DNA of 64,000 bases from Athripsodes cinereus (GCA_947579605.1 OX388306.1:1984001-2048000), one strand, 5' to 3'; shown: positions 1 through 9,830, counted from the first letter of the stretch. Numbers and translations: made by a program. The notes: a model not told the origin generated them from the sequence alone.

Positions 1-55
1 ATATTATGGCAGTGGGTAAGCGTTGGGACGCCTTTCTCATTTCTTCCGATTAGAT
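1..55. mobile_element. MITE-A end, cut by window edge
   Basis: The stretch GACGCCTTTCTCATTTC followed by TTCCGATTAGATTT matches the right end of the complete MITE-A copy at 45424-45647. Only the right terminus is present; the rest lies left of the window. It sits in the intron of the zinc-finger gene. Confidence 0.55.
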
Positions 56-897
56 TTCGCATAATTTCGCATCGTATAAACATGGTTCTCCGATTGATAT
101 GTCCGATTGTGTCGCTGAATTTCGAAATCCGCTATGACACATTTTCGTGATGCGGGAAAATTCGATAAAAACTATTATACAAGTATTAAACGTACTTTCC
201 TGAAGTCAAGCAAATTTGTTTATTATAAGATTGTTTCAAAAGTTCAATTTTAAAATAAATTTTGCTATTGAATAAAAATAAACTGTTCATTGTGTATACC
301 TACATAAAAATAATTCCCATCGTTCGGTTGAATTATAGAGGATATTAAAAAAAATACATAAAGGGATATGGCGGGATTCTTTTATCATCATCATTTTATT
401 TTAACTAAGGTATTTATAAAAATGGTGAGTGATTTGAAAGAATAAATTTTCTACGACATATTATCTATAACTCAATTTTCTTGAAAATGTTTTATGACGA
501 ATTTCGAAACTCGGCGACACAATTAGTTTTGTCATATACGAGTTGTGTCCAAATCCAGATAAACAATTTAAAAAATAAATATTCAAATGCTGCCCCCCTA
601 GACAAACCGCATTTGGCGATTGACTACTGACGAATTTTCGACAATCTACCTACAATGTACCATGTAATTATGCGTTATTGTTGCAATTATTGTCGAAAAG
701 TTTGTTTGTAGTCAGATACATTTAGATACAATCAACACCTTATTTCCGTGGAGTTATTAGATATTATCAATAGATTCCGATAACATCATCAGAATTTCAA
801 TATAAAACTTATCTTTTATTAAAACTACTTAATCATAACAATTAAAGATAATTATACGGTTTATAATTTGTATACAAATAATATAATTAATACAATA

Positions 898-1577
898 CAG
901 TGGTGCCTCACACAACGAACTTAATTCGTTCCAGGAGCAAGTTTGTTATGCGAAAAGTTCGTTATGTGAAACGCGTTTTCCCATAACAATACATGTTAAA
1001 AAAAATAATTCGTTCTGTAGCATAAAATATGCTAAGATGACATAAAAAAAGATAAATTTTTTGTTATTATTTTTATTTAGATACATCTAACAAAAACATA
1101 TTTTTTTTTAATTTTAAGACAGACTAAGTAGAGTCTACCGAATCTTGCACATCTTCATCCATTTTCTGCTTTTTGGCCGTGTGTTTCATGAAAAACCTGT
1201 CCAAAGTCGTTTGTTTTTCTCTTTTCTCCAACATCTGCCGGAAATAACGGACAAGAGTATCGGAGTAAAGATCGTTGATCCTGTTTGCTTCAGCTGAATC
1301 CGGATAGTGGGCATTGGTAAACTCCTGAACTGCTTTCCATTTGACCAGGATGTTCTTGATGTCAGCAGTTGGGATTGGTTGATTGTTTGATTGTTGCTCC
1401 TCGTTATCAGATGACGCTTCCCTTTGAGCATGCAATACATCGGCAGCGATCGTGGAAGCTCGGGCGACTTCGTTGTGTGAAGCGAAGTTCGTTGTATGAA
1501 TCGTGAAATGAACGAACAGGAAGTTCGTTGTGTGCAGCGTTCGCTGTGCGAGGCGTCCTTTATGCGAGGCACCACTG
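898..1577 (-). mobile_element. Tigger-like (pogo) internal-deletion derivative
   Basis: The element begins CAGTGGTGCCTCACAC and ends GCGAGGCACCACTG, giving terminal inverted repeats with further subterminal similarity (blocks of ACAACGAAC). It is flanked by TA at 896-897 and 1578-1579, the TA duplication typical of Tc1/mariner/pogo elements. The 680-bp body keeps the C-terminal coding part of a Tigger-type transposase on the minus strand and then passes directly into the other terminus, so the DNA-binding and catalytic DDE parts are deleted. It could only have moved with transposase supplied in trans. Confidence 0.8.
1124..1465 (-). pseudogene. C-terminal remnant of Tigger-like transposase
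   Basis: This minus-strand frame ends with TAG at 1124-1126 and encodes about 113 residues, including LVKWKAVQEFTNAHYP and a Lys/Arg-rich end with EKQTTLDRFFMKH. This resembles the C-terminal tail of Tigger/jerky-type transposases, where a W-x-x-VQxF segment and a TSLDRFF-like motif follow the DDE domain. No catalytic residues remain. The open frame continues to 1660 through the inverted repeat and into flanking DNA, so its upstream Met is not real. The family call is from recognition of the motif, not from a search. Confidence 0.7.
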
Positions 1578-1746
1578 TACATACAACATGATTCTATTCT
1601 TCTTATTGTGAGCATATATGTAATATAATGTGTATACAACCGCATCATTTTATAATACACTAAATAACCCGTGAATACACTTTATACCTGAGGTCGAGGA
1701 TAGCGTGGGGTCGATCAACGGATTTTTGGAATATTATGTACGTATT

Positions 1747-1785
1747 TCTCCCCTCCTTTACACAAGTTTTCTTTTAAAGGAGGGT
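1747..1785. repeat. Short hairpin, CCCTCCTTTA stem
   Basis: CCCTCCTTTA and TAAAGGAGGG form a 10-bp perfect stem around a short A/T-rich loop. A related hairpin with the shared words ACAAGTTTT and GTAAAGGAGGGTAA lies at 55617-55655, so this is a small dispersed repeat rather than a chance palindrome. Confidence 0.5.
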
Positions 1786-2105
1786 AAAACAGTAGAATAG
1801 CGGATTACTTAATATGATTTTGTTTTATGTTAAAAAAAAATTGATAAAATTGAATAAATAAAAAAATATGATAAATCGATCGAATCGATAATAAATCGAC
1901 TGTTCAGTTTCATAGCTCAACAAGTTAATAATTTCGATTTAATTGGCAGTAAATTCAACCAACGCCACTCTTCTTATTCCACAAACAAATTACCTACCTA
2001 CTTTAAAAATACACGATATCCTATGCACTCTTATATTAAATATTATTTAATTATAGAAAAAATAATATGCCTATTTAAATTTTTATTTTTAAAGCGTGAC
2101 ATAAA

Positions 2106-2178
2106 CATACCAAAATTACAAAAATGGTGATTTCTCGAATATAAAACACATCTATTTGTTGAGGTATGGAACTATAGA
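2106..2178 (+). repeat. Dispersed repeat, copy 1
   Basis: About 70 bp, with core AAATTACAAAAATGGTGATT, is closely matched at 25797-25866. The family is not recognised. Confidence 0.5.
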
Positions 2179-3449
2179 TTCAAAATATTCGAAATTTGAA
2201 TGCCATTAGATAGGTTGAAACAAAAGTTCTTGGACGATATCAGGATTTGAAGGAATTGAATTATGTAGGTACGATGAAGTAGAGTTATGTGTATTTGAAA
2301 TTCTAATTTAATGTGATTAAGAAAGAAAACTAATTGGCTATCGTACACTCGGAGAACTACCATAGAATGAAGGGAAAGTTGGGAAACCATATCGTTGGAA
2401 GGCACCTCTGCAAGTACAGACCCTGTGGTCTAGAAGAAGAGAGATAAGAAATTGAGTTAACGGATATTTATTTGTCAGTATTATAATTACCAAATTCGGA
2501 ACGTTAAAAATACCTCCAGGGATACAAGTTACACGCAAAACTCAAAATCGTATTTTTCTTGTTATAAATTCACATTACTCGTTTTATGCCTTTTCATTAA
2601 TTAGCGTATTTTATTTGTATCCCACAATTTTCATTAGACGGCGGATAACTGTAGAACCTACCTAAGCTTATTATAGTATATTCAAAAGAATAGTAATAAC
2701 AATAATATAATATGTATTATAAACATGTAGATCACGACTCATCCTAAACAAATTATTAATTAGTTTAAAGAACAGACTATACACACAATATAGTACATAC
2801 ATTATAATCGGTGATCACGGGTTCAAAAGATAATAAGGTGACGCTTGTGTTACCACACGGAACATTGTGGGATGGCGGGAGATATTGGAACTAATAAATT
2901 TCATCATCTAATATTTGAAACGAGAGTAGGTAGACAGGTACACATTCTTCAAATTTATCGTAATTTTGCATTATTTTTCAATGTTTCAAGATCAGAAGAT
3001 TATTATTCCCATTTTGAGTTTTTACGCGACGAAAAAGTGAGTAATTAAAGTTATTTATACGGACGCCGTTAAGGTTGTGCTATTTTTCGGTAGAGAAACT
3101 ATTCAATTTGCATAGTTGTTTAGTAAATATAATTATATTAAATGTTTCATTAAAAAGTATCACTTGTAAAAATTATTTATCGTTTGTAGTTTTTTTTATA
3201 TCGAACTTGTAGTTGTTTTTTTCACAAATAATTTTAAAAGGAAAGCATTTAATTAAGTTATATAATAATCCTCTTTTGCGGAGGTAATAAGGAAAATCTG
3301 GTATCAAATATTTACATGGAATATCCAAATAACTAATATCTGAGTATGATATTTTTTCTTATTTGAGTTGACGTATTCTCGATCAAATAAAAAAATATTC
3401 AATACCTATTATTATTTTTATGTTAGCGAGTATTCAGATCACCTACACG

Positions 3450-3520
3450 TTTATTATATGCAGCTGTTCTGCTGGTTACCCTGCAAGTGGGATATGCCAT
3501 GATGGTATAGTAGTAGTAGA
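3450..3520 (+). repeat. RepA 3' tail fragment
   Basis: ATATGCAGCTGTTCTGCTGG, then a TACCCTGCAAGTGGGATATGCC-like segment, then GATGGTATAGTAGTAGTAG match the 3' end of RepA (compare 12980-13040). Only the last ~70 bp is present. Confidence 0.65.
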
Positions 3521-4589
3521 AGTAGTTGTGTATGCAGGTACCAACTAGTAGGTATATTCATTTAATTAGTAAATAGGTACTCAGTTTGAAAATATCGCCT
3601 TTATGTAAGAAACTCGCAAACTGTGCAATATAGTAACATAAAGATTAAAAATATTCTATTAAACATTTTAAATTTAGAATACGCTTTACACATCACCATC
3701 ATATTGCGAAACTAGCGCCAAAGGTGCACGGTTTTTACCTTGTTCCACTTATACCGAAGGGTCATATCCGGATATATGTAGAGTGTAGGTATATTATAAC
3801 CTTAGAATTTGTTTGTGATTTGGGTAGTGGTGATACTTGGAACTAAGGTTTTAGGAGAATGATTGACTCATTTCAACAGCACCTTACGTGAATCAGAAAC
3901 AGTTTTTTTTTTAAATTTATTAATAGTAATAATTTTTGGTGCAGGTAGGCGGGTAAACAACACGATATTTATAATCATTACTACACTAACACGACATGCG
4001 GTTAATAAGAATTAATAAGCGGTTAATAATAATATTCCTAGTATTCGGTTAACACTCGACTGTTTTCCGTGTAATCACACTTTAAACAATCAATAATTAT
4101 AATACGTTATTCGGTTTTTCCTTAAACTTGAAAAAATATACGAATATATTTTTACATTAAACTGTATTTTTAAGGTTAATGCCATTGGCATTAATATGTT
4201 TTTTTTCATGTTAAACGAAACATGATTTGCTGTCGAAGTTGTTTTGTTTATACTGTGACTTGGCGTGACACTTTGAATCCAAAGATCGAAGAGTGAATAT
4301 GGTAAAAATATAATAATGTTTTTTTATTCTTATAGACGCATATTACTCGTACTGTGATAAGATTAGAACAAAACGAAAATATTTCGTGATTACCTATGTA
4401 ACTATTTTTAGGTTCAAGTTTATAATTCTATTTTCCTGATACATTTATCAACATTTATCACAATCGGTTTGAATTGGATACAAGTTGCGCGATCGCAAAC
4501 TTTCAGTTATCCATGGTCATGTATTGAAACAGTTCTTGCATTAGTGCCAAATTGCTTAAAAACTAGCCTTGATAAGTTTTCAGCAAGTT

Positions 4590-4650
4590 AGCGTTCCGTC
4601 TTCTATGCCTATCCCACTTGGGACACGGCCTGAAGGTATAGTATTGTACA
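4590..4650 (+). repeat. LINE 3' tail fragment (GGTATAGTA type)
   Basis: CCTATCCCACTTGGGACACG followed by a GCCTGAAGGTATAGTATTG tail is the sense-strand 3' end of the LINE whose tails recur at 22010-22080 and 60375-60550. This copy carries only the extreme 3' end. Confidence 0.6.
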
Positions 4651-4744
4651 AGTTTTCGAGAATCTTATAAAAGGAAAGTGTTCGTAAAATATCTATTATA
4701 AGACAATTAATATCTATATGGGACATGAGGCATGCCACCGATCT

Positions 4745-4860
4745 TGTACGTCTTATTTTTTTTATCGGTACGGAGAAGACCATCTGTATGTTAACAGCTT
4801 GCAGCAAGTTTGATGGCTACCCCATTTGTGAGATGTCCTGTGATGGTAAAGTAATAAAAT
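4745..4860 (+). repeat. Degenerate RepA 3' half
   Basis: TCGGTACGGAGAAGACCATC, then GGCTACCCCATTTGTGAGAT, then GTGATGGTAAAGTAA align with the 3' half of RepA, with substitutions. It is an old, 5'-truncated copy. Confidence 0.55.
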
Positions 4861-5236
4861 TATGGTATTCATCAAAAATTTATTCTGAAATCAGTTGTGT
4901 ACCTAAGCATGTTTTTTGAACACCTGGGTTGATAAAAATAATCCTAAATACCCTTACAGTTAGTCATATGCTTGTTGTGTGTAAGTGAAATAGATAAGCA
5001 ACAAGATTTACAAACCTTAATTTCACAATAGAATAGTTGAATTCTACCACTAAATTAGTAAGGACTTCTAAAAATTGCATTGAAATCTAGTAATTTCTAT
5101 ATCCAGATGAGTGCTGAAAACTCTGGTATAAAAAGCTATCGGGTTCATTAACAAGCAGTAGTAATTCGAAGCACATACAGAAGTTCCTATAATAGGTATG
5201 TATTGTACAAACAGGTATCAAAGATGAATTTCTTAC

Positions 5237-6294
5237 CTGTGATCTCTCAGATGATCTTGCCTCCTGAAGGCCTTGCCACATATATCACATGAATACGGTC
5301 TCTCGTCTGTGTGCGTCCTCTCATGAATCAGAAGGTTGTATGACTTAGTGAACTGTCTGTTGCAATATTTACAGATGAATTGTTTCTTGGGTCTCGGAGT
5401 ACCAGTGGAGTTTCTCTGTCTGACTGTTGTTGAAGACGATGCGGATGGTGGACTTGGGATAGGAGTTACTTTGCCATTGTTGGAAGAAACTGATTGAGAA
5501 GGTGAAAGGGCAGTCGACGATGAAGAATTTCCTGAGATTTGTTGTTGCTGTTGATGGTACATGGCATTCATTAATAAACTAGGATAACCAGAATCGATTG
5601 GAGATGAAGAAACACTAAAACTGGATAAAGCTTTTCCATGATCCAAATGATTATCTAATGAAAAATCATCCTCATTATCTAAAAGTGCTAAATCTTCTTC
5701 AATTTCTTCTGAAAGATCCACGTCTTCCGCTGTCAATGCGACGGATTCTGGTGTAGACACGTGATCGGCATTTTGTGGAGAAAATGGTCTTGTCGGTTGA
5801 TGATGTTGCTGTGATTCTATTGAGTCAGATTCTGATATTTTAGCACCTGATGCTGCTAATTTTAATATGTCTAATTTGCGTGGTTGTGTTTGCGTTACTA
5901 CATTAGGCACAGGTGCTGCCAGTCTTTGAAGAGTTAAATACGATTCTAGTGCTTGTAAATTGAGCGCTGCTGCCGCGGCTGATGAAGGGGGAAGAAGCGC
6001 CGCTCTTTGTAAAGAACTGACCATTGCACTTTGAAGTGACAAAACAACACCTTGTAACAAACTTTCTTGAAGTCTCGCTGCTGCGTCGATTCCTCCGGCC
6101 GTCGTATCATTTTTGGGCTCATTTACTTCGAGCGTCATGACTGAATTCATTTCGTTCTGTTTTTTATTGTTTGTTTCGTCTTGAATTTGTAGATTATTTT
6201 TCAATTTTATGATGGCTGTTTCCAAATGGTTTGTAGATTTTTTTGGATTGTCTTGTTGATGTTCTTGTTGTTGCATACTGTTTTGATTGTTCAT
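5237..6294 (-). CDS. sob/bowl: Odd-skipped family zinc-finger transcription factor, first coding exon
   Basis: This is the 5' coding exon of a nuclear C2H2 transcription factor of the Odd/Sob/Bowl (OSR) family, which acts in segmentation, leg-joint and gut patterning in insects. Residues 1-60 are Gln/Asn/Lys-rich. Residues 70-127 are Leu/Ala/Gln-rich ([17 protein letters not shown]). Residues 190-212 are acidic, 248-252 are poly-Gln and 226-300 are Ser/Pro-rich. Finger 1 is residues 306-328 (C308, C311, H324, H328). The linker is TDERP rather than the usual TGEKP, a hallmark of this family. Finger 2 starts at 334 (C336, C339, H352); its last His must come from the next exon. The exon ends CAG/GTAAGA, splitting Arg353 as AG|R (phase 2), and reading on meets TAA at once. 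The start ATG has A at -3 and an in-frame leader without a better Met. N-terminal length favours Sob or Bowl over Odd, but the paralog cannot be fixed because fingers 3 onward lie outside the window. Confidence 0.93.
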
Positions 6295-7106
6295 ATTATT
6301 ATTATATTATCTTTGGAGACCATAGCGATCAATCTGGTATTGTGATCTCCCATGGAGTGTAGTATGGTGTATGTGTCGTAAAATTTTCGAAGCACTTTAT
6401 GGTGGTCGTTGATAAGACAGGCATAAATCGTAATAAACATCCAACGCGTTGTTGATTTAATGCTGGTCGTAGAAGGGCGAACAGTTAACCATTATATTAT
6501 TATTACGGGCAGATGGGACTCGTAATAATATGAAACAGAGAATGAAAATATAAAAACAACCAACACGAAGATATACTTTTTTATGACCTGTTGAGGTTAA
6601 GTCATAAATTAAAGTCGGTTTGAAGATACTACGGTCGTTTATCAAATAATTGATTTCTTCTTATTGTAAGATATTAAAACAAAAGATAATAATATCGTAT
6701 TAACTAGTAAATTATACATATAGTCTTATCGTTTCACACATACAAACACTTTTAATTATTATTTAATTAATATTTTATTATTATTAATCATACGCTACAG
6801 TCTTTTGTTTTAACGAGAAAAAATAACAAATGAGATCATCGAAATTCAATAAAAACACGGTACACAAAACGTCTGAGTAAAAATCCATTCGCAACAAATA
6901 AACAAAAACACAAAGTTTTTCAATTCTCTCGCAAATGTCAAAATATTATTATGATTGTTTATGGATAAAACAATACGAAATAAAAAAGAAGTCCGACTCT
7001 TGTTTGTTGTTTTAAATATTTACGTAGATGCGGTTTGTGATTTTTAGTTCGTGTTTATGCCGCTGAGCGACGTACGTCCAATACGCAAGCGTGTCGCCGG
7101 TAAACT
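6295..7106 (-). other. Putative 5' untranslated region
   Basis: The interval lies between the candidate transcription start at 7106 and the ATG at 6294, about 810 nt if unspliced. It is A/T-rich with no coding similarity. It contains an upstream open frame of 62 codons at 6457-6645, which would be translated before the main start if this leader is real. No repeat element interrupts it, unlike most of the window, which fits a functional region. An intron inside it cannot be excluded. Confidence 0.45.
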
Positions 7107-7108
7107 GA
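7074..7108 (-). promoter_or_regulatory. Candidate Inr + DPE core promoter of the zinc-finger gene
   Basis: On the minus strand TCAGTTT (7108-7102) fits the arthropod initiator TCAKTY, with A+1 at 7106. Exactly +28 to +33 from it (7079-7074) is GGACGT, which fits the downstream promoter element consensus DSWYVY. No TATA box is seen about 30 bp upstream, as expected for a DPE promoter. The motifs sit in the most CpG- and G+C-rich patch near the gene (about 7060-7150). The element calls are by consensus; no transcription data were available. Confidence 0.55.
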
Positions 7109-7271
7109 TCGCGAGGCGGGCACGCGCCCCCCTCTACCCGCTTAGCAGACATTTTCAAAAAGGTTCTATCATTTCATCAACGTACATGTTATTCGTTCGA
7201 ATATAATATTTAAAACGTTCGAATGAAAATTGTTTATTTTTTCTTTATAATTAATGAAAATTAATTTATTT

Positions 7272-7398
7272 CGTGGAGCACCCGGCAAGGGATTGGTCTC
7301 CCACTGTTTTCCATAAGTTTTCAAGTGTTCTGTAAAAGGCAGATGTTCGAAAATTGATAACATTTACATCTTGAATTCGGCGATGAGGTTTGCCACCA
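7272..7398 (+). repeat. RepA 5' half, interrupted
   Basis: It starts CGTGGAGCACCCGGCAAGG and runs through GGTCTCCCACTG and AAAGGCAGATGTTCGAAAA to GATGAGGTTTGCCACC, the first half of RepA. The second half resumes near 7615, so an insertion splits this copy. Confidence 0.75.
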
Positions 7399-7612
7399 TT
7401 TTTTTATTTTATTTTATTAATACAAACAAACAGCTTTTACATTTTATATAATACAACTTAAATATTACATTTTTCACAAGCCAGTGAAGTTTGTTAAATT
7501 ATTTTATTTAACATTATGTTCCAAATTAAAAAAAAACAAATAACACAATCAAAAAAGAAGTTAAGTGCACTCTATGCACCAACTGAGGCAAAAATATCTT
7601 GAATGGCAAAAA
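7399..7612 (-). mobile_element. Probable antisense LINE 3' UTR inserted in RepA
   Basis: The insert opens with TTTTATTTTATTTTATTAAT, as expected for the reverse complement of an (AATA)n-type LINE tail. It is followed by A/T-rich sequence similar in style to 37050-37200 and 42505-42560. It separates the two halves of one RepA copy. No coding part is present. Confidence 0.4.
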
Positions 7613-7735
7613 TATCAATCTTGAATGTCTACTTTTGTCGGCACGGAGAGGACATTTGCATGGTTATTGCATGCGGGTGGTCTGCTGGCTACTCCACTTG
7701 TGGGATTTACCGTGGTGGTATAGTAACATAACTTA
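7613..7735 (+). repeat. RepA 3' half, continuation
   Basis: It resumes with CTTGAATGTCTAC and TCGGCACGGAGAGGACA and ends GTGGTGGTATAGTAA. Order and orientation match the half at 7272-7398. Confidence 0.7.
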
Positions 7736-7844
7736 TTCTACATATTTTACAGAGCTGATAGCCAAATATTGGAGTCTGAATGAGCTCTGCACACTCAAGA
7801 AGTTTTCCTTTGCAAAAAAACTATATAATAGGTACTTTTATTAC

Positions 7845-7965
7845 ATCATACCCTCGCGCTGTATCCCAAATGAGGTAGGCAGAGGAACGCCATATAAATC
7901 TGTCAGTTCTCACTTTATTTCGCTTCCTTCACATTCGTACAATTTTTCATATACGCTCGCCTGAA
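7845..7965 (-). pseudogene. LINE 3' tail, antisense
   Basis: ATACCCTCGCGCTGTATCCC, then GGCAGAGGAACGCCATATAA, then CACATTCGTACAATTTTTC is the antisense of the LINE C-terminal coding end and 3' tail also seen at 15915-16100 and 23890-24060. It is broken by stops. Confidence 0.6.
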
Positions 7966-8146
7966 AATAAGCATACCGGTAATACTCACCGTTAAAAATG
8001 ATATTGAGAAAAGGTGGAATACCTCATGGCATTGAATTGTGGAAGTTTATTTTTTAGTAGATGAATCTGGAAACAAAATAGATCCCAATACACCCCACAT
8101 AGCTCACAGTAAGCAATATGCTTGTTTCGAGAAGGTGGAGTAAGTC

Positions 8147-8394
8147 ATTCACTGTGTCGGTGTTAAGGTAGTAGAATTCCATATCGAAAAATAAAACAGG
8201 TGTTTTATTCTACTAAAGATTATATTTTGTGAGAGAGACGTCTTTCGTCTTATGAGGACATTGTCAATCCTTGAGATGAGATGTCTTATGAGGACATTGT
8301 CAATGAGATTGACAATGTCCTCATAAGACGAAAGACGTCTCTCTCACAAAATATAATCTTTAGTAGAATAAAACACCTGTTTTATTTTTCGATG
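8147..8394 (+). mobile_element. HP retroposon, hairpin copy 1
   Basis: The element begins ATTCACTGTGTCGGTG and is flanked by an exact 11-bp direct repeat, TGGAGTAAGTC (8136-8146 and 8395-8405). After a ~34-bp unique head, 8181-8268 and 8308-8394 are inverted copies with about one mismatch over ~88 bp. The arms contain GAGAGAGACGTCTTTCGTC and ATGAGGACATTGTCAAT. The 39-bp spacer carries a third partial arm copy (8283-8304). The transcript or single strand would fold into a very long hairpin. Open frames here are by-products of the palindrome. Confidence 0.8.
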
Positions 8395-8409
8395 TGGAGT
8401 AAGTCGACT

Positions 8410-8930
8410 GCGTCTGGGTTCAAACCCAAGTCTCTCGATTCTCGTCCAAGGCTCAACTATCAGACCACCGAATACTTCTTTATACTCATGTCATACATGA
8501 ATATAGGTTACCTAATTTTTACAGGACACTCAAATATAACAAAAAAAATAATAATGAGAAGCTTACTTTATTCGCGTATTCAAAGATCATGTCCAATGCA
8601 AATCAACCAATTGTCATACTTCAACCAATAAGTAGATATATTCTTGGCTGAAGTAAGTGGGTACCTACAAAATAACAAATAAATCAATTTGCAGATGTAC
8701 CTAAAACAATAACATTATGTGTGAAATTTGTCTTACGATAATTTTATTAGTCTGGCTCGTACTGTACTGGAGTTTGTACGTGTTCAAGTGATGTCGAATA
8801 TTGTACAATGTACATACAACGTGATATTGCGTACATTGAGTAACAAACTTATAGAAGGATGTTAATAATAATATTTAATTGAATTGGAAAATAACAAAGT
8901 TTTCTCATCCATTAAAGTTAAAATTCAGTT
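8410..8930. other. Unassigned A/T-rich sequence
   Basis: There is no gene or clear element. A stretch near 8415-8450 with GGGTTCAAACCC is weakly B-box-like but lacks an A box and any repeat partner that I can find. Confidence 0.4.
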
Positions 8931-8934
8931 TATC

Positions 8935-9300
8935 AGAACGAGTCACCTTCTCTCAGCACATTTCTAATTCTCTGACGTCGTTGTAACAGAAACAATATAT
9001 TATTTGTATTGGCAATTTTTCTCCGACTATTTTGACCGTTTTCAGAAAGGAATGAGTTAGTTAATGATGTAGAGAAGAACAATTCTACTTCTTCTCGTGC
9101 CGCTCCTAATGGAGGTTGGCGACCATCTTTTGAAACTCCTCACGATCCTGGGCCACTCTGATGAGGATTGCTGCATCCGGTATTCTAAACCACTGCCGCA
9201 GATTCTTGACCCATGATGCTCTTTTACGCCCCAAGAAGTGCAATAAGATAAATAAAACTAGGCATAGAAATAATCTTTTTAATAACCACATTGGACAATG
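8935..9300 (-). pseudogene. LINE C-terminal tail (RKRASWVKNLRQW type)
   Basis: A minus-strand frame encodes LGRKRASWVKNLRQWFRIPD, then a DREEFQKMVANLH end, followed by a tail of GAAGAAG. It matches the LINE tail at 36099-36367 (KIASWLKNLRQWFGIPD, EEYQEMVANLR). This is the extreme C-terminus of a non-LTR retrotransposon ORF2, downstream of the reverse transcriptase. The 5' part is lost. A ~45-bp block (CGAGTCACCTTCTNNCAGCA) at 8938 recurs at 9597. Confidence 0.75.
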
Positions 9301-9334
9301 TGGTCGTTATCAGAACAGGACACTCGAAAACTTA

Positions 9335-9515
9335 CGGAAAACAACAATTTGGATCTTCTTCTGTAGGTGCCTTGTCAGGTCCTCATTCATTGGCTATATC
9401 ACTCTGGCATAGTCTCTCATTCTAGTCCAATCTCTTTTATTGCGCAGCCACGATGTCTGCCTTCTGCCAGCCCTCTGACGTCCCTCTATTTTTCCTGTCA
9501 TAATCGACTACAAAA
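9335..9515 (-). pseudogene. LINE C-terminal tail, second copy
   Basis: Read on the minus strand, the region encodes TGKIEGRQRAGRRQTSWLRN followed by KRDWTRMRDYARVI. This is the same domain as the neighbour at 8935-9300 but from a different subfamily. Frames are interrupted. It is an adjacent insertion in the same orientation. Confidence 0.65.
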
Positions 9516-9596
9516 TAATCGAGCTATTCAGAAGGAATAACCATTTTTTCTCTCAATTTTTTTTTTCTGGCATTGCATCCAATATGAGTGATGAAC

Positions 9597-9830
9597 GAGT
9601 CACCTTCTGCCAGCACAATTCTAATTCTCTGACGTAATCAATTTAAAATCTGGATAGGAACACGGAATAATTTGAATTTTCTTCTACTCCGCGTGCCTTG
9701 TCGGGTCCCCCCGACGTTGAGGACCACCTAGGAGAATTCCTTCCTGTTCTGGACAGCACAAAACAGCTCCTCCACAGCTCTCATCCCGGTCCACTCCTAA
9801 TCCACAATTGGTCCACCACTAATTATTTGA
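9597..9830 (-). pseudogene. LINE C-terminal tail, third copy
   Basis: The minus strand encodes EELFCAVQNRKEF, then VVLNVGGTRQGTRSRRK, matching the ELFRLAQDREAY and VIADVGGT end at 40332-40430. The (GAA)-like 3' end lies near 9675 and the start of the fragment near 9830. Confidence 0.65.

Larger units (their letters stand above)
1..5236 (-). other. First intron of the Odd-skipped family gene (partial)
   Basis: On the minus strand the intron starts with GTAAGA at 5236 and runs off the left edge. No frame in this interval encodes the expected continuation of finger 2 or fingers 3 and up, so the acceptor is outside the window. The interval is A/T-rich and contains a MITE end, a Tigger-like remnant, a small hairpin and RepA/LINE tail scraps, listed separately. 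At 56-890, 1800-2100, 2185-3445 and 3530-4585 I see only unassigned A/T-rich sequence. An enhancer could be here but cannot be seen by eye. Confidence 0.7.

Noticed and set aside
1..5232. Search for the second zinc-finger exon of the Odd-family gene
   Set aside because: No minus-strand frame encodes the expected Tyr-Ile-His continuation or further C-x2-C...H-x3-H fingers. The exon must lie left of the window.
8415..8450. B-box-like GGGTTCAAACCC as another SINE
   Set aside because: It differs from the B-box consensus, has no A box and no repeat partner in the window.
8281..8631. 116-codon frame
   Set aside because: Its N-terminal half is the right arm of the HP hairpin and is shared with the opposite-strand frame at 11005-11193. 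Not a gene.
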